From the IMG/VR virus record IMGVR_UViG_3300036790_000817, positions 1 through 42,515 of that record: a stretch of 42,515 nt of DNA; one strand, 5' to 3'. Within the stretch, counting starts at the first letter, position 1, and every line of letters starts with the position of its first letter. Of the stretch, positions 23,558 through 31,182 are shown piece after piece. The stretch is from a virus. The position numbers and the translations under genes were made by a program. The notes beneath the pieces are model-generated. The model did no database searches. It was not told where the DNA came from and was given only the letters and a program-made list of their open reading frames with translations.

Positions 23558-23797
23558 CTAGTGTCGCGGTGGCGCCGTGCTGATTTTGGCGCGCAGCCAG
23601 GTCAATTTGCGTTCGTGTCGTGCGACGCGCCGTTCCAGCTGCGGCAGCCCCTTGGTACGCGTCATGATCCGTTCCAACCGCAGCGACACGTAGGAAGCCC
23701 AGCCCACCAGCGGTATGCCCAGCGTCGCGGCCACCAGCGCCCAGGTGGCCCAGTCGGCCGATGATTCAATGCCCCACAACATGCGTCTGCCTGTCAA
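23558..23797 (-). CDS. Small membrane protein with basic cytoplasmic helix
   Basis: 79 residues (or 74 from the ATG at 23782). One hydrophobic helix (WALVAATLGIPLVGWASYV) is followed by a basic coiled-coil tail (LERRVARHERKLTWLRAK). This layout is seen in small phage spanin- or holin-like proteins and in many unknowns. It lies directly upstream of the HNH gene. No lysis gene is recognisable nearby, so I do not assign that role. Confidence 0.6.
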   Translation of the reverse strand: MTGRRMLWGIESSADWATWALVAATLGIPLVGWASYVSLRLERIMTRTKGLPQLERRVARHERKLTWLRAKISTAPPRH

Positions 23798-23808
23798 CGT
23801 TCTGCATT

Positions 23809-23894
23809 ACCACGGAGGCACCGAGCCACGGAGAAATGTCAGAAAGGTTTCAATCGTTCCCCCCAGGCGCTCCGTGTCTCCGCGTCTCCGTGGT
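23809..23894. repeat. CCACGGAG-type inverted repeat element
   Basis: ACCACGGAGGCACCGAGCC left arm; GTCTCCGCGTCTCCGTGGT right arm; between the 23907-24374 gene and the membrane-protein gene. Confidence 0.85.
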
Positions 23895-23906
23895 GCACGT
23901 CGTTCG

Positions 23907-24374
23907 TTAAAAATGGTTCGTGCCGCGGCGGTCGAGGTCGACGGGCGACGCCAGGCCGTCGATCGGCGGCGCAATCGTTTCGTCGCCGTCGGCCAGGCCG
24001 TCCGCTCCGCTCGGAGGTTCGCCGCGAAAGCGGTCTGTGCCCGGCCGCCGATGGGGACCAGAGCGCAGGTCGGTCACTTGTCGCCGTGGTTCAAGATAGC
24101 TACGCGTGCGGCCAGAATCGGCGCACAGCTTGCACTCCCCCGCGAGCAGGTACACGTTGTGGCCACATCCCGTGCACCAAACCAGCCGGCCAAAACTTAG
24201 GGGCTCGTCGTCCCGCAGCTCGGTGCGCGGTGCATAATCGGGGCGCCGGCCGGAGGCGATAGCGCCCACGCTGGCGCGGCTCACGCCGGTGATGATGGCA
24301 ATGCGCCGCTGCGACGGCCGCTCGGGATCGGCCAGCAAGCGCCGCACCTCGTCGACCCGTTCTTGACTGAGCAT
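23907..24374 (-). CDS. HTH plus zinc-ribbon DNA-binding protein
   Basis: 155 residues. Residues 3-45 (QERVDEVRRLLADPERPSQ then RRIAIITGVSRASVGAIASG) form a helix-turn-helix of the kind seen in small phage regulators. Residues about 67-84 carry a zinc ribbon: CTGCGHNVYLLAGECKLC. The tail is Gly/Pro/Asp-rich and probably disordered. GGAG, partly from the preceding stop region, is spaced seven bases before the ATG. It is a candidate regulator of the late block or a packaging accessory factor; the sequence does not decide between them. Confidence 0.7.
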   Translation of the reverse strand: MLSQERVDEVRRLLADPERPSQRRIAIITGVSRASVGAIASGRRPDYAPRTELRDDEPLSFGRLVWCTGCGHNVYLLAGECKLCADSGRTRSYLEPRRQVTDLRSGPHRRPGTDRFRGEPPSGADGLADGDETIAPPIDGLASPVDLDRRGTNHF

Positions 24375-24378
24375 CGGT

Positions 24379-24708
24379 CTACTCCGTGACCTTGATCTCG
24401 ACCTTGCTAGAACGCTTTCCTTGCTTCTGCAGCTCGGCCGCGTAATCCGCGCCTTGCAGGCGGATCACTTCGTCCTTCCACTCCACGCGTGGGCTGCCCC
24501 ATTTGAGCGCTAGCGAAATCTTGGCCGACAGCTTTTCGCTCTCCTCTTCTCCCAGTCGTTCCGCGCATACCTGCAGGTGCAGCTTTTGCTCGCGCTCGAT
24601 GGCATCGACTGCCCGCTTGGCCTCGACGCGCCGCGCCTCGAGCGCAATCCAGGCGCCCGCGGCCTCCAGCGCCGCCTGCTTCCCCGGACGTTTTGCTGTT
24701 CCCGTCAT
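24379..24708 (-). CDS. Small helical phage protein, unknown
   Basis: 109 residues from MTGTAKRPGKQAALEAAG. It is mostly charged helix (ALEARRVEAKRAVDAIEREQ) with a short beta end (SSKVEIKVTE). The frame is also open from an ATG at 24762 which lies inside palindrome copy 5; that ATG has only an overly close GGAA in front, and the added 18 codons include a 21-bp sequence repeated elsewhere. Neither start has a good ribosome site. It ends four bases before the HTH/zinc-ribbon gene, so they are likely co-expressed. Confidence 0.6.
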   Translation of the reverse strand: MTGTAKRPGKQAALEAAGAWIALEARRVEAKRAVDAIEREQKLHLQVCAERLGEEESEKLSAKISLALKWGSPRVEWKDEVIRLQGADYAAELQKQGKRSSKVEIKVTE

Positions 24709-24760
24709 CGCGATGGCTCGCTTTCGGCTTCCGTTGGGCGCCGCCCCGGGGCGCGTGGTC

Positions 24761-24774
24761 ATTTCCGCGGAAAT
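24761..24774. promoter_or_regulatory. Noc/parS-like palindrome copy 5 (ATTTCCGCGGAAAT)
   Basis: Perfect palindrome lying only three bases beyond the T-rich tail side of a terminator hairpin and overlapping an alternative start of the 24379 gene. Confidence 0.85.
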
Positions 24775-24777
24775 AAA

Positions 24778-24815
24778 ATCTCGGCCGGCGGGATTACCCG
24801 ACCACCGGCCGAGAT
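24778..24815 (-). terminator. Rho-independent terminator after the 24849-25541 gene
   Basis: ATCTCGGCCGG (24778-24788) is the exact reverse complement of CCGGCCGAGAT (24805-24815), with an inner CGGG/CCCG stem in the loop. On the minus strand it is followed by TTTTATTT. It separates the secreted/peroxidase module to the right from the packaging genes to the left, and palindrome copy 5 follows at once. Confidence 0.8.
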
Positions 24816-24848
24816 CTACAGGCTTCCCTCGTGAGGAAGTTTGCGGCG

Positions 24849-25541
24849 CTACTCGGTGGCGAAGACGATCTCGCCCGTGGTGGCCGGGCCGGCCTGGAGC
24901 GTGAGCACGCCCGGGTCGACGTCCACGGCATTGCCAGCCGCGGTCGCTGCCACCGTGACGTTGATGTCGCCGGCGACCGGATTCTGCGTGGGATCGACGG
25001 CGAACGTGCACGACAAGCCGTCGGCTGCCGGCGTGAGCGTCACAAACGGCTGGTCGGCCGACCAGGTCGGCGGCGCATCGACCGAGGCGCCTTGCACGTT
25101 CAAGGCGTCGGCCAGGTCGAGCGTGCCGACAGCCGTCTTGTTATCGGGGAAGGCGAACTTCATCTGAGGCATGGGACCCTCCAAGTGAAAAGAGATCGCC
25201 CCGCGCACTGCGGGGCCTGGTTTCTTGGGCAACAGCTCTTGCAACGCCGCCACGGCAGCGAGCACTTTTTGTAGGTCGGCGCCTAATTCCGCGATCGCCT
25301 GGCTCTGCTGCTTCTGGTTTTCCAGCACTTGCTGGACGGCAGGGATCCAGCGCTCCGATGCGGGCACGCGATAGGCCGGGTCGTTGAACTTGGCCACGAG
25401 CGCCGCGCTCAGGTCGACGGTGATCGCGGGGGCCTGCGCTTGCGCCGCCGCGAGGAAGCGCCGAAACGCGAGGTCGGCCGCGCTGCGCGCAATCACCTCC
25501 GGCAAATCCATCGGCCTTTTTTTCCAAAACCACAAACCCAT
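24849..25541 (-). CDS. Two-part phage protein: helical N-terminus and Ig-like C-terminus
   Basis: 230 residues. Residues 1-120 are helical (membrane-edge GLWFWKKRP start, then VQQVLENQKQQSQAIAELG and a LAAVAALQELLPKK coiled coil). Residues about 125-230 form a beta domain (VGTLDLADALNVQGASVDAP, LTPAADGLSCTFAV, INVTVAATAAG) resembling bacterial Ig-like domains. The C-terminal domain could be a separate module on other phages, but here the frame is continuous. GGAG lies six bases before ATG. A terminator follows. No function assigned. Confidence 0.7.
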   Translation of the reverse strand: MGLWFWKKRPMDLPEVIARSAADLAFRRFLAAAQAQAPAITVDLSAALVAKFNDPAYRVPASERWIPAVQQVLENQKQQSQAIAELGADLQKVLAAVAALQELLPKKPGPAVRGAISFHLEGPMPQMKFAFPDNKTAVGTLDLADALNVQGASVDAPPTWSADQPFVTLTPAADGLSCTFAVDPTQNPVAGDINVTVAATAAGNAVDVDPGVLTLQAGPATTGEIVFATE

Positions 25542-25585
25542 CGCGTGCTCCTGCCGGTAGACCGCCGTACGTCAATGCGCTCGCT

Positions 25586-26005
25586 CTAGTCGAGGCATGG
25601 CTTGGGCACAATGTCCGCACACGGTGCGCGTTGCGCTTGCGGAAGGGGCGGCGGCACGGGCTGCGGGCAATCGTTGACCGCTGCCGTGTGGAACTCAGTC
25701 GTGCGCGTCACGGTTCGCTTAGTGCTGGCCGCACTGGCGAGTCGAGCCGCGTTCGCGTCGAGCTTGGCGCTGCGCTTGGCCTGGCGTGCGGCGCGATCGG
25801 CCGCCATGTTCGCGCGGATCGTCGCGGCGCGGCCGCCCGAGCGGTGATGCTCGACGTGCACGCTCGAGCTGCGCTCCACGTGCGTGCCGGCTGCGCCTTG
25901 CAATTGCGCGGTCGGCGCGCCGCCCGAGCAGGAGCAGCTGCCCGCATAGGCGCGGCCGCTGCCGGCCAGCGCGAGAATTGCGAAGACAATCAATACAAAC
26001 TTCAT
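25586..26005 (-). CDS. Small exported protein, Ala/Arg-rich, unknown
   Basis: 139 residues from MKFVLIVFAILALAGSGRAYA, a clear signal peptide with AYA cleavage. The mature part begins SCSCSGG, continues with His/Arg/Ala-rich helix (RAATIRANMAADRAARQAK) and ends in a Pro-rich stretch with Cys pairs (CPQPVPPPLPQ, CADIVPKPC). GAGGTG stands ahead of the ATG. It is the last gene of the secreted group that includes the cytochrome c peroxidase. It may be periplasmic or surface-bound; no family recognised. Confidence 0.68.
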   Translation of the reverse strand: MKFVLIVFAILALAGSGRAYAGSCSCSGGAPTAQLQGAAGTHVERSSSVHVEHHRSGGRAATIRANMAADRAARQAKRSAKLDANAARLASAASTKRTVTRTTEFHTAAVNDCPQPVPPPLPQAQRAPCADIVPKPCLD

Positions 26006-26044
26006 CACATCACCTCGGGGCTCGAGTTGCTGAAACGTCTCGCC

Positions 26045-26140
26045 GTTTTTGTAACGACAAAAACAGTCGAAGCGGACCGGCCGGAATTGAACCGACCGCC
26101 GCGGGCCTGCCCGCAGTCCGCGTCCTATCGCCCGCGCCCA
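26045..26140 (-). other. tRNA-like T-arm plus AT-rich hairpin
   Basis: On the minus strand GTCGG, loop TTCAATT and CCGGC form a T arm like that of a tRNA, with a GC hairpin upstream where an anticodon arm should be. The loop there is too short and has no U33-type position, so it cannot be a working tRNA. Just downstream an 8-bp hairpin GTTTTTGT-AACG-ACAAAAAC (26045-26064) may terminate transcription. Confidence 0.35.
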
Positions 26141-26184
26141 TCGGAAGCGGATAACCCGCTCCGCGCAACGCGGGAACAGGAAAA

Positions 26185-26493
26185 CTATTTACTGGCGACG
26201 AGCTCGGCGCCTTCGACCGTGGTGCGCTCGTTCAAGCGGGCCAGCGAAGCCAGATCGACGCCGCTCTTCGACTTCGGAGCGAGCACGATCTGCGGCGCCG
26301 CCTCGGGCGCAGCCTGCAGCACGCGCGGGGCGACGGTCTGCGACAGGTCGACCTGCTTGGCCTTCACCGGGCCGGCGGCCTGGTTGTTGTTGCAGACCAT
26401 GTTGCCGCGGTTACCGAAGACGCGGGCCTGCGACTCGCCGGCGATCAGAGCCACGCCCACGATCGCCACTACCGCCAACAGAAATGAACGCAT
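26185..26493 (-). CDS. Small exported protein
   Basis: 102 residues. Signal peptide MRSFLLAVVAIVGVALIAG with a cleavage-like SQA. The mature part is polar (VFGNRGNMVCNNNQAAGP, VAPRVLQAAPEAAPQIVL) with one Cys, and ends in LASLARLNERTTVEGAELV. GGGAG lies about seven bases before the ATG. It sits between two other exported proteins in the peroxidase module. No family recognised; I infer an envelope location only. Confidence 0.66.
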   Translation of the reverse strand: MRSFLLAVVAIVGVALIAGESQARVFGNRGNMVCNNNQAAGPVKAKQVDLSQTVAPRVLQAAPEAAPQIVLAPKSKSGVDLASLARLNERTTVEGAELVASK

Positions 26494-26538
26494 GATTCTC
26501 TCCCGTCACAAAGGAAATACTGGCATAGCGCACGCGCG

Positions 26539-27420
26539 CTATTTGCCCTCCAAGATGGCCGCCAGGCTCTCGAGCAAGCTGGCCTGGTCGGCGCCCGACA
26601 ACGTGGCGTTGTCGGCAAACAAATCATTTACGTGCGCGAAGAACGACGGCGTCCCCGCGCTTTGGTTCCACGGCTTGAGCGCCGATCCGAGACGCAGATA
26701 AGCATCCGCCGCCCACTCCTCGGCGGCCTTGGCCGGCTGCACGCGGCCGGCGCGCACTTCGCGGGCCGCCTCGCGGGCGGCCTTGGCGATTTCCAGCACC
26801 TCGACCTCGCGATTGCGACTCGGCACGTCGAGCGCCCATTTGCGCAGCAGGTCCTCGGGCTTCGAAGGCGCCGCCGCGGTCTCGGCTGGCGCGGGCTGCG
26901 GCCGCGGATCGCGGATCGCGACGCGTGCTTCGCACTGGCAATAGCCTTTTTCCGCGCCCGTCGCCAGCACGCGGATCGTGTAAATCTTGGGCGCCCCGAC
27001 GAAGGCGAACTTGTTCGGGTCCGTCGGATCCTGCGCCATGTTCTCGCTGGGCACGTCGGGCTCGATCACGATGTCGAGCTCGCGGATCGGGCCGCCGCTC
27101 TTCTCGAGCTCGACATGCACCAGGTTGTGCACCTCGACGCTCGTGGGAACCTTTATGCGAACGATTGGCGGTTCGGCCGGCGCGCTCTTTGATTGGTTCT
27201 CTTTAGCGTCTGCTAGCGCCCAGGACTTGCCCGGTGATGGGGCACCATTTTCGGCGTCGGCCGGCGATAAGGCGACGTTTTGCACTTCGCCGAGCGGCCC
27301 ATCGGCCGCGTCGACCGGATAATGCGCGCTCACGAGCGTCAGCCCCAGCATCACCACGGCCGGCGCCGCGAACAGGCGGCGCACGATGCGCGATCGCCCC
27401 TTGTGCTCCATCTTCGTCAT
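26539..27420 (-). CDS. Exported protein coupled to the cytochrome c peroxidase gene
   Basis: 293 residues from [21 protein letters not shown] basic N-region, then a hydrophobic AAPAVVMLGLTLVSAHYP helix, give a signal peptide. The centre (about 90-185) is a beta domain (VRIKVPTSVEVHNLVHVELE, ELDIVIEPD, IYTIRVLATGAEKGYCQCEA) resembling an Ig-like or filamin-like fold; the C-terminus (about 200-293) is helical. The ATG overlaps the peroxidase stop as ATGA, so the two are made together. This suggests a periplasmic partner or carrier for the heme protein; no homologous family recognised. Confidence 0.72.
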   Translation of the reverse strand: MTKMEHKGRSRIVRRLFAAPAVVMLGLTLVSAHYPVDAADGPLGEVQNVALSPADAENGAPSPGKSWALADAKENQSKSAPAEPPIVRIKVPTSVEVHNLVHVELEKSGGPIRELDIVIEPDVPSENMAQDPTDPNKFAFVGAPKIYTIRVLATGAEKGYCQCEARVAIRDPRPQPAPAETAAAPSKPEDLLRKWALDVPSRNREVEVLEIAKAAREAAREVRAGRVQPAKAAEEWAADAYLRLGSALKPWNQSAGTPSFFAHVNDLFADNATLSGADQASLLESLAAILEGK

Positions 27421-28739
27421 CGCTTGGCACTCCTGTTTGCCGCGCCCCGTTCGGTAGTCGGTGAAAGCGGGGATAGATGCGGATTTTCCCGGTAGGGATA
27501 TCCCGCGCCCTGAAATCCCAGCTCGAGGAACGACACCAGGTCGGCCTGCTGGGCCGCGCCTAGCTCGATCGCCGCGACCTCGGGGTCGATATCCGGATCG
27601 CGCAACACGCGGCCGTTCACGATGTAGCGGCCCCCGGCGCCAAAGAACGCCACGACGTCGGCCAGCGTCTTGAGCGAGCCGTCGTGCATGTAGGGGGGGC
27701 TCTTCGCGCACTCTGCCAATGAGGGAGTTGCAAAACAAAAATCGTCCGACGCGACGTTCGTCACGGCACCGCGGCCGCGATCGCTCGAGCGCGAGCGGCT
27801 GGCGATGCCCACGTTGTGATACTTAAAGTCGCGCCAACCGTTTTCAGGTTGGTGGCAGCTCACGCAATGCGTTTGGAAAATCTTCCAGCCGCGCAGCGGT
27901 GCGGGCGGCAGCGCCGTGGGAAGTCCTTTGGCGAGACGGTCGGCCGGGAGGTCGTCGGAGCGGAGCGTCTTGAGGAACGCCACTACGCAGGCGCGAAATT
28001 CCTTTTCGGACAGAGTCTCGTGTCCGAAGGCAATGCGCGACAGCTGCCGGTATCGCTCCCGCGTGTTCGCCCGGTCGACCGCCGCCGCAACGCTCGGCAT
28101 GCCGAGCACCAACGGGTCGGCCACGGCCTGTAGGCAGGCGTTACCGAGGCCGGCCCGGCCGTCCGCATTGCAGGCGTGCCCATATTTGTCGCCGACGTTC
28201 ACGAGCGACGGCACGTTGCGCACGCCCAGCAGGCCCAGGCCCGAGCCGGCGGCACCGCGCTGGCCGATGGCCACCCGCAGGCCGTCCGAATAACCGAACT
28301 TGGGATCGGGCTTGTGGCAGCTCGCGCAGCTCATCGTCCCTTCGAGCGACAGCACGCCGGCGTCGAAGTAGATCTCGTACCCCAGCCGCACCCGGGCCGC
28401 CTCGGCGCTGACGGTCACCGCGACGTCGTCGGCGCTTGCGTGGCTTGCTGGCAGGGCAATTTCAAACGCGCAAGCCAGGCAAAATAGGCTAGCGAACGCC
28501 GCCGAAACTAACGACGTGGCGCCGCGCAGCGCCTTCGCGCCCATGATCACGCCCTCGGCCACGTGCAGATCGATGATCATACGCGCCACCACGGGCCGCA
28601 GGCGCGATGCCTGGGCGTGCTGGGCTAGCTTCAGGGCCTTGGGATGAAGCGGCTGCCGTGGGCGACGCGAGGCCCGCACAACGGCCACGAGCGAAAGGAA
28701 GAAGGCGATCTGCAGCAGATGCTCGAGCGTGCTGATCAT
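27417..28739 (-). CDS. Di-heme cytochrome c peroxidase / MauG family
   Basis: 440 residues. Two c-type heme sites: Cys138-AS-Cys-His142 (CASCH) and Cys292-VS-Cys-His296 (CVSCH). Family phrases are [20 protein letters not shown] after heme 1, [11 protein letters not shown] after heme 2, and [20 protein letters not shown]. Such enzymes reduce H2O2 or oxidise protein substrates in the periplasm. N-terminal 65 residues carry one hydrophobic helix, then a typical signal peptide starts at [13 protein letters not shown] (ATG 28544), which is an alternative start. ATGA overlap links it to CsrA upstream and to the exported protein downstream. A heme enzyme inside a late phage operon is unusual. Confidence 0.9.
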   Translation of the reverse strand: MISTLEHLLQIAFFLSLVAVVRASRRPRQPLHPKALKLAQHAQASRLRPVVARMIIDLHVAEGVIMGAKALRGATSLVSAAFASLFCLACAFEIALPASHASADDVAVTVSAEAARVRLGYEIYFDAGVLSLEGTMSCASCHKPDPKFGYSDGLRVAIGQRGAAGSGLGLLGVRNVPSLVNVGDKYGHACNADGRAGLGNACLQAVADPLVLGMPSVAAAVDRANTRERYRQLSRIAFGHETLSEKEFRACVVAFLKTLRSDDLPADRLAKGLPTALPPAPLRGWKIFQTHCVSCHQPENGWRDFKYHNVGIASRSRSSDRGRGAVTNVASDDFCFATPSLAECAKSPPYMHDGSLKTLADVVAFFGAGGRYIVNGRVLRDPDIDPEVAAIELGAAQQADLVSFLELGFQGAGYPYRENPHLSPLSPTTERGAANRSAKR

Positions 28740-28960
28740 GGCCGCACCTCCTGCGCGCTATTGGCCGCCGCGGCCGCGGAGTCGCCCGTGCGCAGATTCT
28801 CGCGCTGGATGGCCTGGTAGACCTCGAGGCGATGGACGGGCACGTCCTTCGGCGCCGAGATCCCCAGCCGCACCTTGTCGCCGCGCACCTCGACCACGGT
28901 GATGACGATCGAGTCGCCGATCACGATCGATTCATCACGTTTGCGACTAAGGACGAGCAT
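28736..28960 (-). CDS. csrA: CsrA-family RNA-binding translational regulator (phage copy 1)
   Basis: 74 residues. [18 protein letters not shown], then [20 protein letters not shown] and [13 protein letters not shown], is the complete CsrA fold, including the VLxRK...E strand and the conserved basic RNA-binding residues. It binds GGA motifs in mRNA leaders and changes translation or stability. It lies at the head of the peroxidase gene set and its stop overlaps the peroxidase start, so it may set translation of that operon or act on host mRNAs. No ribosome site is evident: the start codon follows directly on a CCACGGAG-type repeat arm. Confidence 0.92.
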   Translation of the reverse strand: MLVLSRKRDESIVIGDSIVITVVEVRGDKVRLGISAPKDVPVHRLEVYQAIQRENLRTGDSAAAAANSAQEVRP

Positions 28961-28965
28961 GGTTC

Positions 28966-29075
28966 ACCACGGAGGCACAGAGTCACGGAGACACTGGGAA
29001 AAAGTGACGATGCGAAATAGCAAACGGAAAGTTTTGCGCGCGTTTTTTAACTCGGTGCCTCCGTGCCTCCGTGGT
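28966..29075. repeat. CCACGGAG-type inverted repeat element
   Basis: ACCACGGAGGCACAGAG left arm, GTGCCTCCGTGCCTCCGTGGT right arm. Its right arm is read as the last codons of the HNH gene. Confidence 0.85.
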
Positions 29076-29607
29076 GCGTCTTCTGTTCGTACTTCCGCTC
29101 GCGGATCCGCTTGCGCCAGAATTCCGCGTCTCCCGCGATGTGCACGTTGAAGGCGTGCCAGTCGAGCAGGTGCCCGACGTAGAAATGGCAGTGCCGGCTC
29201 GGCGTCTCGCAGAGCGTGATCAGGTTGGCCGGGAGCAGCTCCCAGGTCGGCTCGATATGAAACGGCCGTCGATGGTGCACCTCGAGGTCGGCCGTGCCGC
29301 CGCACGCTGCGCACTCCGGATGGTCACGCAGGAACGCCTCGCGCACGCTGCGCCAGTGCGGGCTGCGCTGATGGGCGCTCATGAACAGCGGCTTCTCGGT
29401 CACCGCGCCCAGCCGGCAGTGGCCGGGCAGAATCTTTTCCACCTGGTTGGCGTACAGCGACAGTCGCTGCGCGAGCGCCGTGCCCGGAGGCATCGTCAAT
29501 CGCAGATCGAGATAAGCGTCCGCCTCGCTGGCGACCCCCATGATCTCGGCGCGCACCGCAACCGCGTCTCCCGCGTGCAGCTCAGCACCAAACCGATCAC
29601 AGATCAC
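29047..29607 (-). CDS. HNH endonuclease (second), with repeat-derived C-terminus
   Basis: 186 residues, GTG start. The HNH core is CAACGGTADLEVHHRRPFH with TWELLPANLITLCETPSR and HCHFYVGH: a zinc pair, the catalytic HH motif and a C-terminal zinc half. The N-terminal 75 residues (VRAEIMGVASEADAYLDLRL) are beta-rich and may be an added domain. The last residues (HHGGTEAPS) are encoded by the right arm of a CCACGGAG repeat, so the native stop has been replaced or lost. Role could be packaging-associated or homing-like; its position apart from the terminases favours an independent nuclease. Confidence 0.82.
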   Translation of the reverse strand: MICDRFGAELHAGDAVAVRAEIMGVASEADAYLDLRLTMPPGTALAQRLSLYANQVEKILPGHCRLGAVTEKPLFMSAHQRSPHWRSVREAFLRDHPECAACGGTADLEVHHRRPFHIEPTWELLPANLITLCETPSRHCHFYVGHLLDWHAFNVHIAGDAEFWRKRIRERKYEQKTHHGGTEAPS

Positions 29608-29680
29608 TTTTTGCTTTTCCCGTTTTTGGGGACGTCGGTATTCGGCTTCCGTTGGGCGCCGGTCTGGAGCGTGAATGCGT

Positions 29681-30526
29681 CTAGCCGGCCAGCTGTTTGA
29701 GGATCCTCGCCCGCCGGCTGGCCCGCGGGATCGCTTGGCGGTCCTGCGTCACGCCGCCGTGCAAAAGGATATGAGCGGTGTGGCCCGGCAAAAGCTCGTC
29801 GAGGCGCTCGGCCAATTCGCTCGCGCGATCCTGGTGCCGTGCGTTGACGGTCGACCAGCCCCCCGAGGCCCGCACCTGCATAATGCCGATGTAGCCGCCA
29901 GGCAGCAGGCCGTGCACGCCGGCGCGGTCGATGCCGAACGGAACGGTGCAGGCGCCGGTAAAGGAGTACTTCCCTGCCGAGCTCGCCGGCACGTCGCCGC
30001 CGAACCACCAGGGGAGCACGAAATCGGAGACCACGACCGAATGGCTGTTGCCCGCGCCGTCCTGCACCAGCACGGTGTAACCGAGGTTGTCAGCCTCCAC
30101 CGCGTCGCACACCTCGTAGGCGATGACGGCCATCATGCCGCCGCGGAAACCGCCGATCGGCGTGTCGATCAGGGCCACGCTGGTCACATAGGCGTCGGCC
30201 AGCATCTCCAAGAGCTCGTGGCTGATCGTGACCGACAGACTGCCGCCTGCCGAAAGATCGTCCTTCGCGCCGACGATGCCCCACGGCAGGCCGAGCGTGG
30301 TCTGGTGGTAGCCCAGCGCACCCGGCTCGTCGGCGTTGTCCGCGATGTCGAGCGTCCACGCACCGGCCGGCACGGCGCCCCCCTTGCTCACGGCGAGCAG
30401 GTGCGCGTCGTAGCCATAGATGGGCGCAAAGTCGCGCGTGACCTGCACCTGCAGGGCCGCCACGATCAGAGCCAGATCGGCGTCGGCGACGACCGACGAC
30501 GTGTTGACAATTGCCACAGTGATCAC
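29681..30526 (-). CDS. Zincin-like HExxE family protein, uncharacterised
   Basis: 281 residues. Residues about 98-112 read SVTISHELLEMLADAYV, a His-Glu-x-x-Glu helix of zinc-dependent hydrolase type, followed by YEVCDAVEADNLGYTVLV and VVSDFVLPWWF. The combination SHExxExxxDP-like, EVCD and F.LP.WF recurs in a bacterial family of unknown function. The N-terminal 90 residues are an alpha/beta region. GTG start with GGAG eight bases upstream. Possible roles are a peptidase for host entry or exit or a moron; no signal peptide is seen. Confidence 0.68.
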   Translation of the reverse strand: MITVAIVNTSSVVADADLALIVAALQVQVTRDFAPIYGYDAHLLAVSKGGAVPAGAWTLDIADNADEPGALGYHQTTLGLPWGIVGAKDDLSAGGSLSVTISHELLEMLADAYVTSVALIDTPIGGFRGGMMAVIAYEVCDAVEADNLGYTVLVQDGAGNSHSVVVSDFVLPWWFGGDVPASSAGKYSFTGACTVPFGIDRAGVHGLLPGGYIGIMQVRASGGWSTVNARHQDRASELAERLDELLPGHTAHILLHGGVTQDRQAIPRASRRARILKQLAG

Positions 30527-30591
30527 GGCGCAGCTCCTTGCTGGTGGTTCGTACCCGATCGAAGAGTCGCGAGCGAAAAGCGGCCGGCCGA

Positions 30592-31182
30592 CTAGGCGCC
30601 GGTCGCCAGTGGCAACAGCACTTTCAAGATCGAAGCCAGCGCCGGCCCGTTGGCCGAAAGCACCTGGATCAGGTTGCCGATCCCCTTGGCGATCGAGCCG
30701 TCGCCGATCTTGGCGAACCGCGCTTGGTGGTCGGGGTGCATGCTCCTGATCTGGCGGATCAGGTCCAGCTCGCTCGAACGGAGGACCATGCTCGACGAAC
30801 TAGACGAGGAGCTGGAAGAGGCGTGCTCCGAGGCCTTGGCGACGGCCGTCGTGCCGGTCATGCCGCCCAGCTGTTGAATCAGGTGCAAAATCACGGGCAT
30901 GACCTTGACCAGAAAATCGCCGAAGGCGGCGAAGAAGCCAGCCCAGTCGCGCTTGGGCGCGGGAGTGGTCGGATCGGTCGGGTCGGCGAGGCCGGCCTGC
31001 GAAGCTTGTTCGGAGAGCACGCTCAACACGTCGTCGTCCTGTAGGGCCTCATTCAACGCGGCCAATTGGTCGCCGGTGAACTTGCCGCTGTTGACCGCGG
31101 CGCGGACGGCCAGGCGCGTGGTGACGGCGCTGAGGGCGGCGCGGGGATGACGGTTGCCGATCAGGCGGTCGGTCTTGGACAT
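30592..31182 (-). CDS. Phage protein with poly-Ser linker and hydrophobic helix, first late gene
   Basis: 196 residues from MSKTDRLIGNRHPRAAL, chosen because AAGGAG stands eight bases upstream; the frame remains open to an ATG at 31389 that has no ribosome site. A helical N-terminal domain (about 1-75) is followed by a strongly hydrophobic amphipathic helix (WAGFFAAFGDFLVKVMPVIL), an uninterrupted run of ten serines, and a helical C-terminus ending in ALASILKVLLPLATG. It is probably the first gene of the late transcript. It might be membrane-active, but I would not name it a holin. Confidence 0.65.
   Translation of the reverse strand: MSKTDRLIGNRHPRAALSAVTTRLAVRAAVNSGKFTGDQLAALNEALQDDDVLSVLSEQASQAGLADPTDPTTPAPKRDWAGFFAAFGDFLVKVMPVILHLIQQLGGMTGTTAVAKASEHASSSSSSSSSSMVLRSSELDLIRQIRSMHPDHQARFAKIGDGSIAKGIGNLIQVLSANGPALASILKVLLPLATGA

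Noticed and set aside
25631-26701. Plus-strand ORF of 356 codons
   Set aside because: Runs antisense to two exported proteins and a tRNA-like stretch; no protein-like features.
3642-31182. Gene transfer agent instead of prophage, suggested by the spike-base protein
   Set aside because: Integrase, replication initiator with iterons and a probable attachment scar indicate a true prophage.
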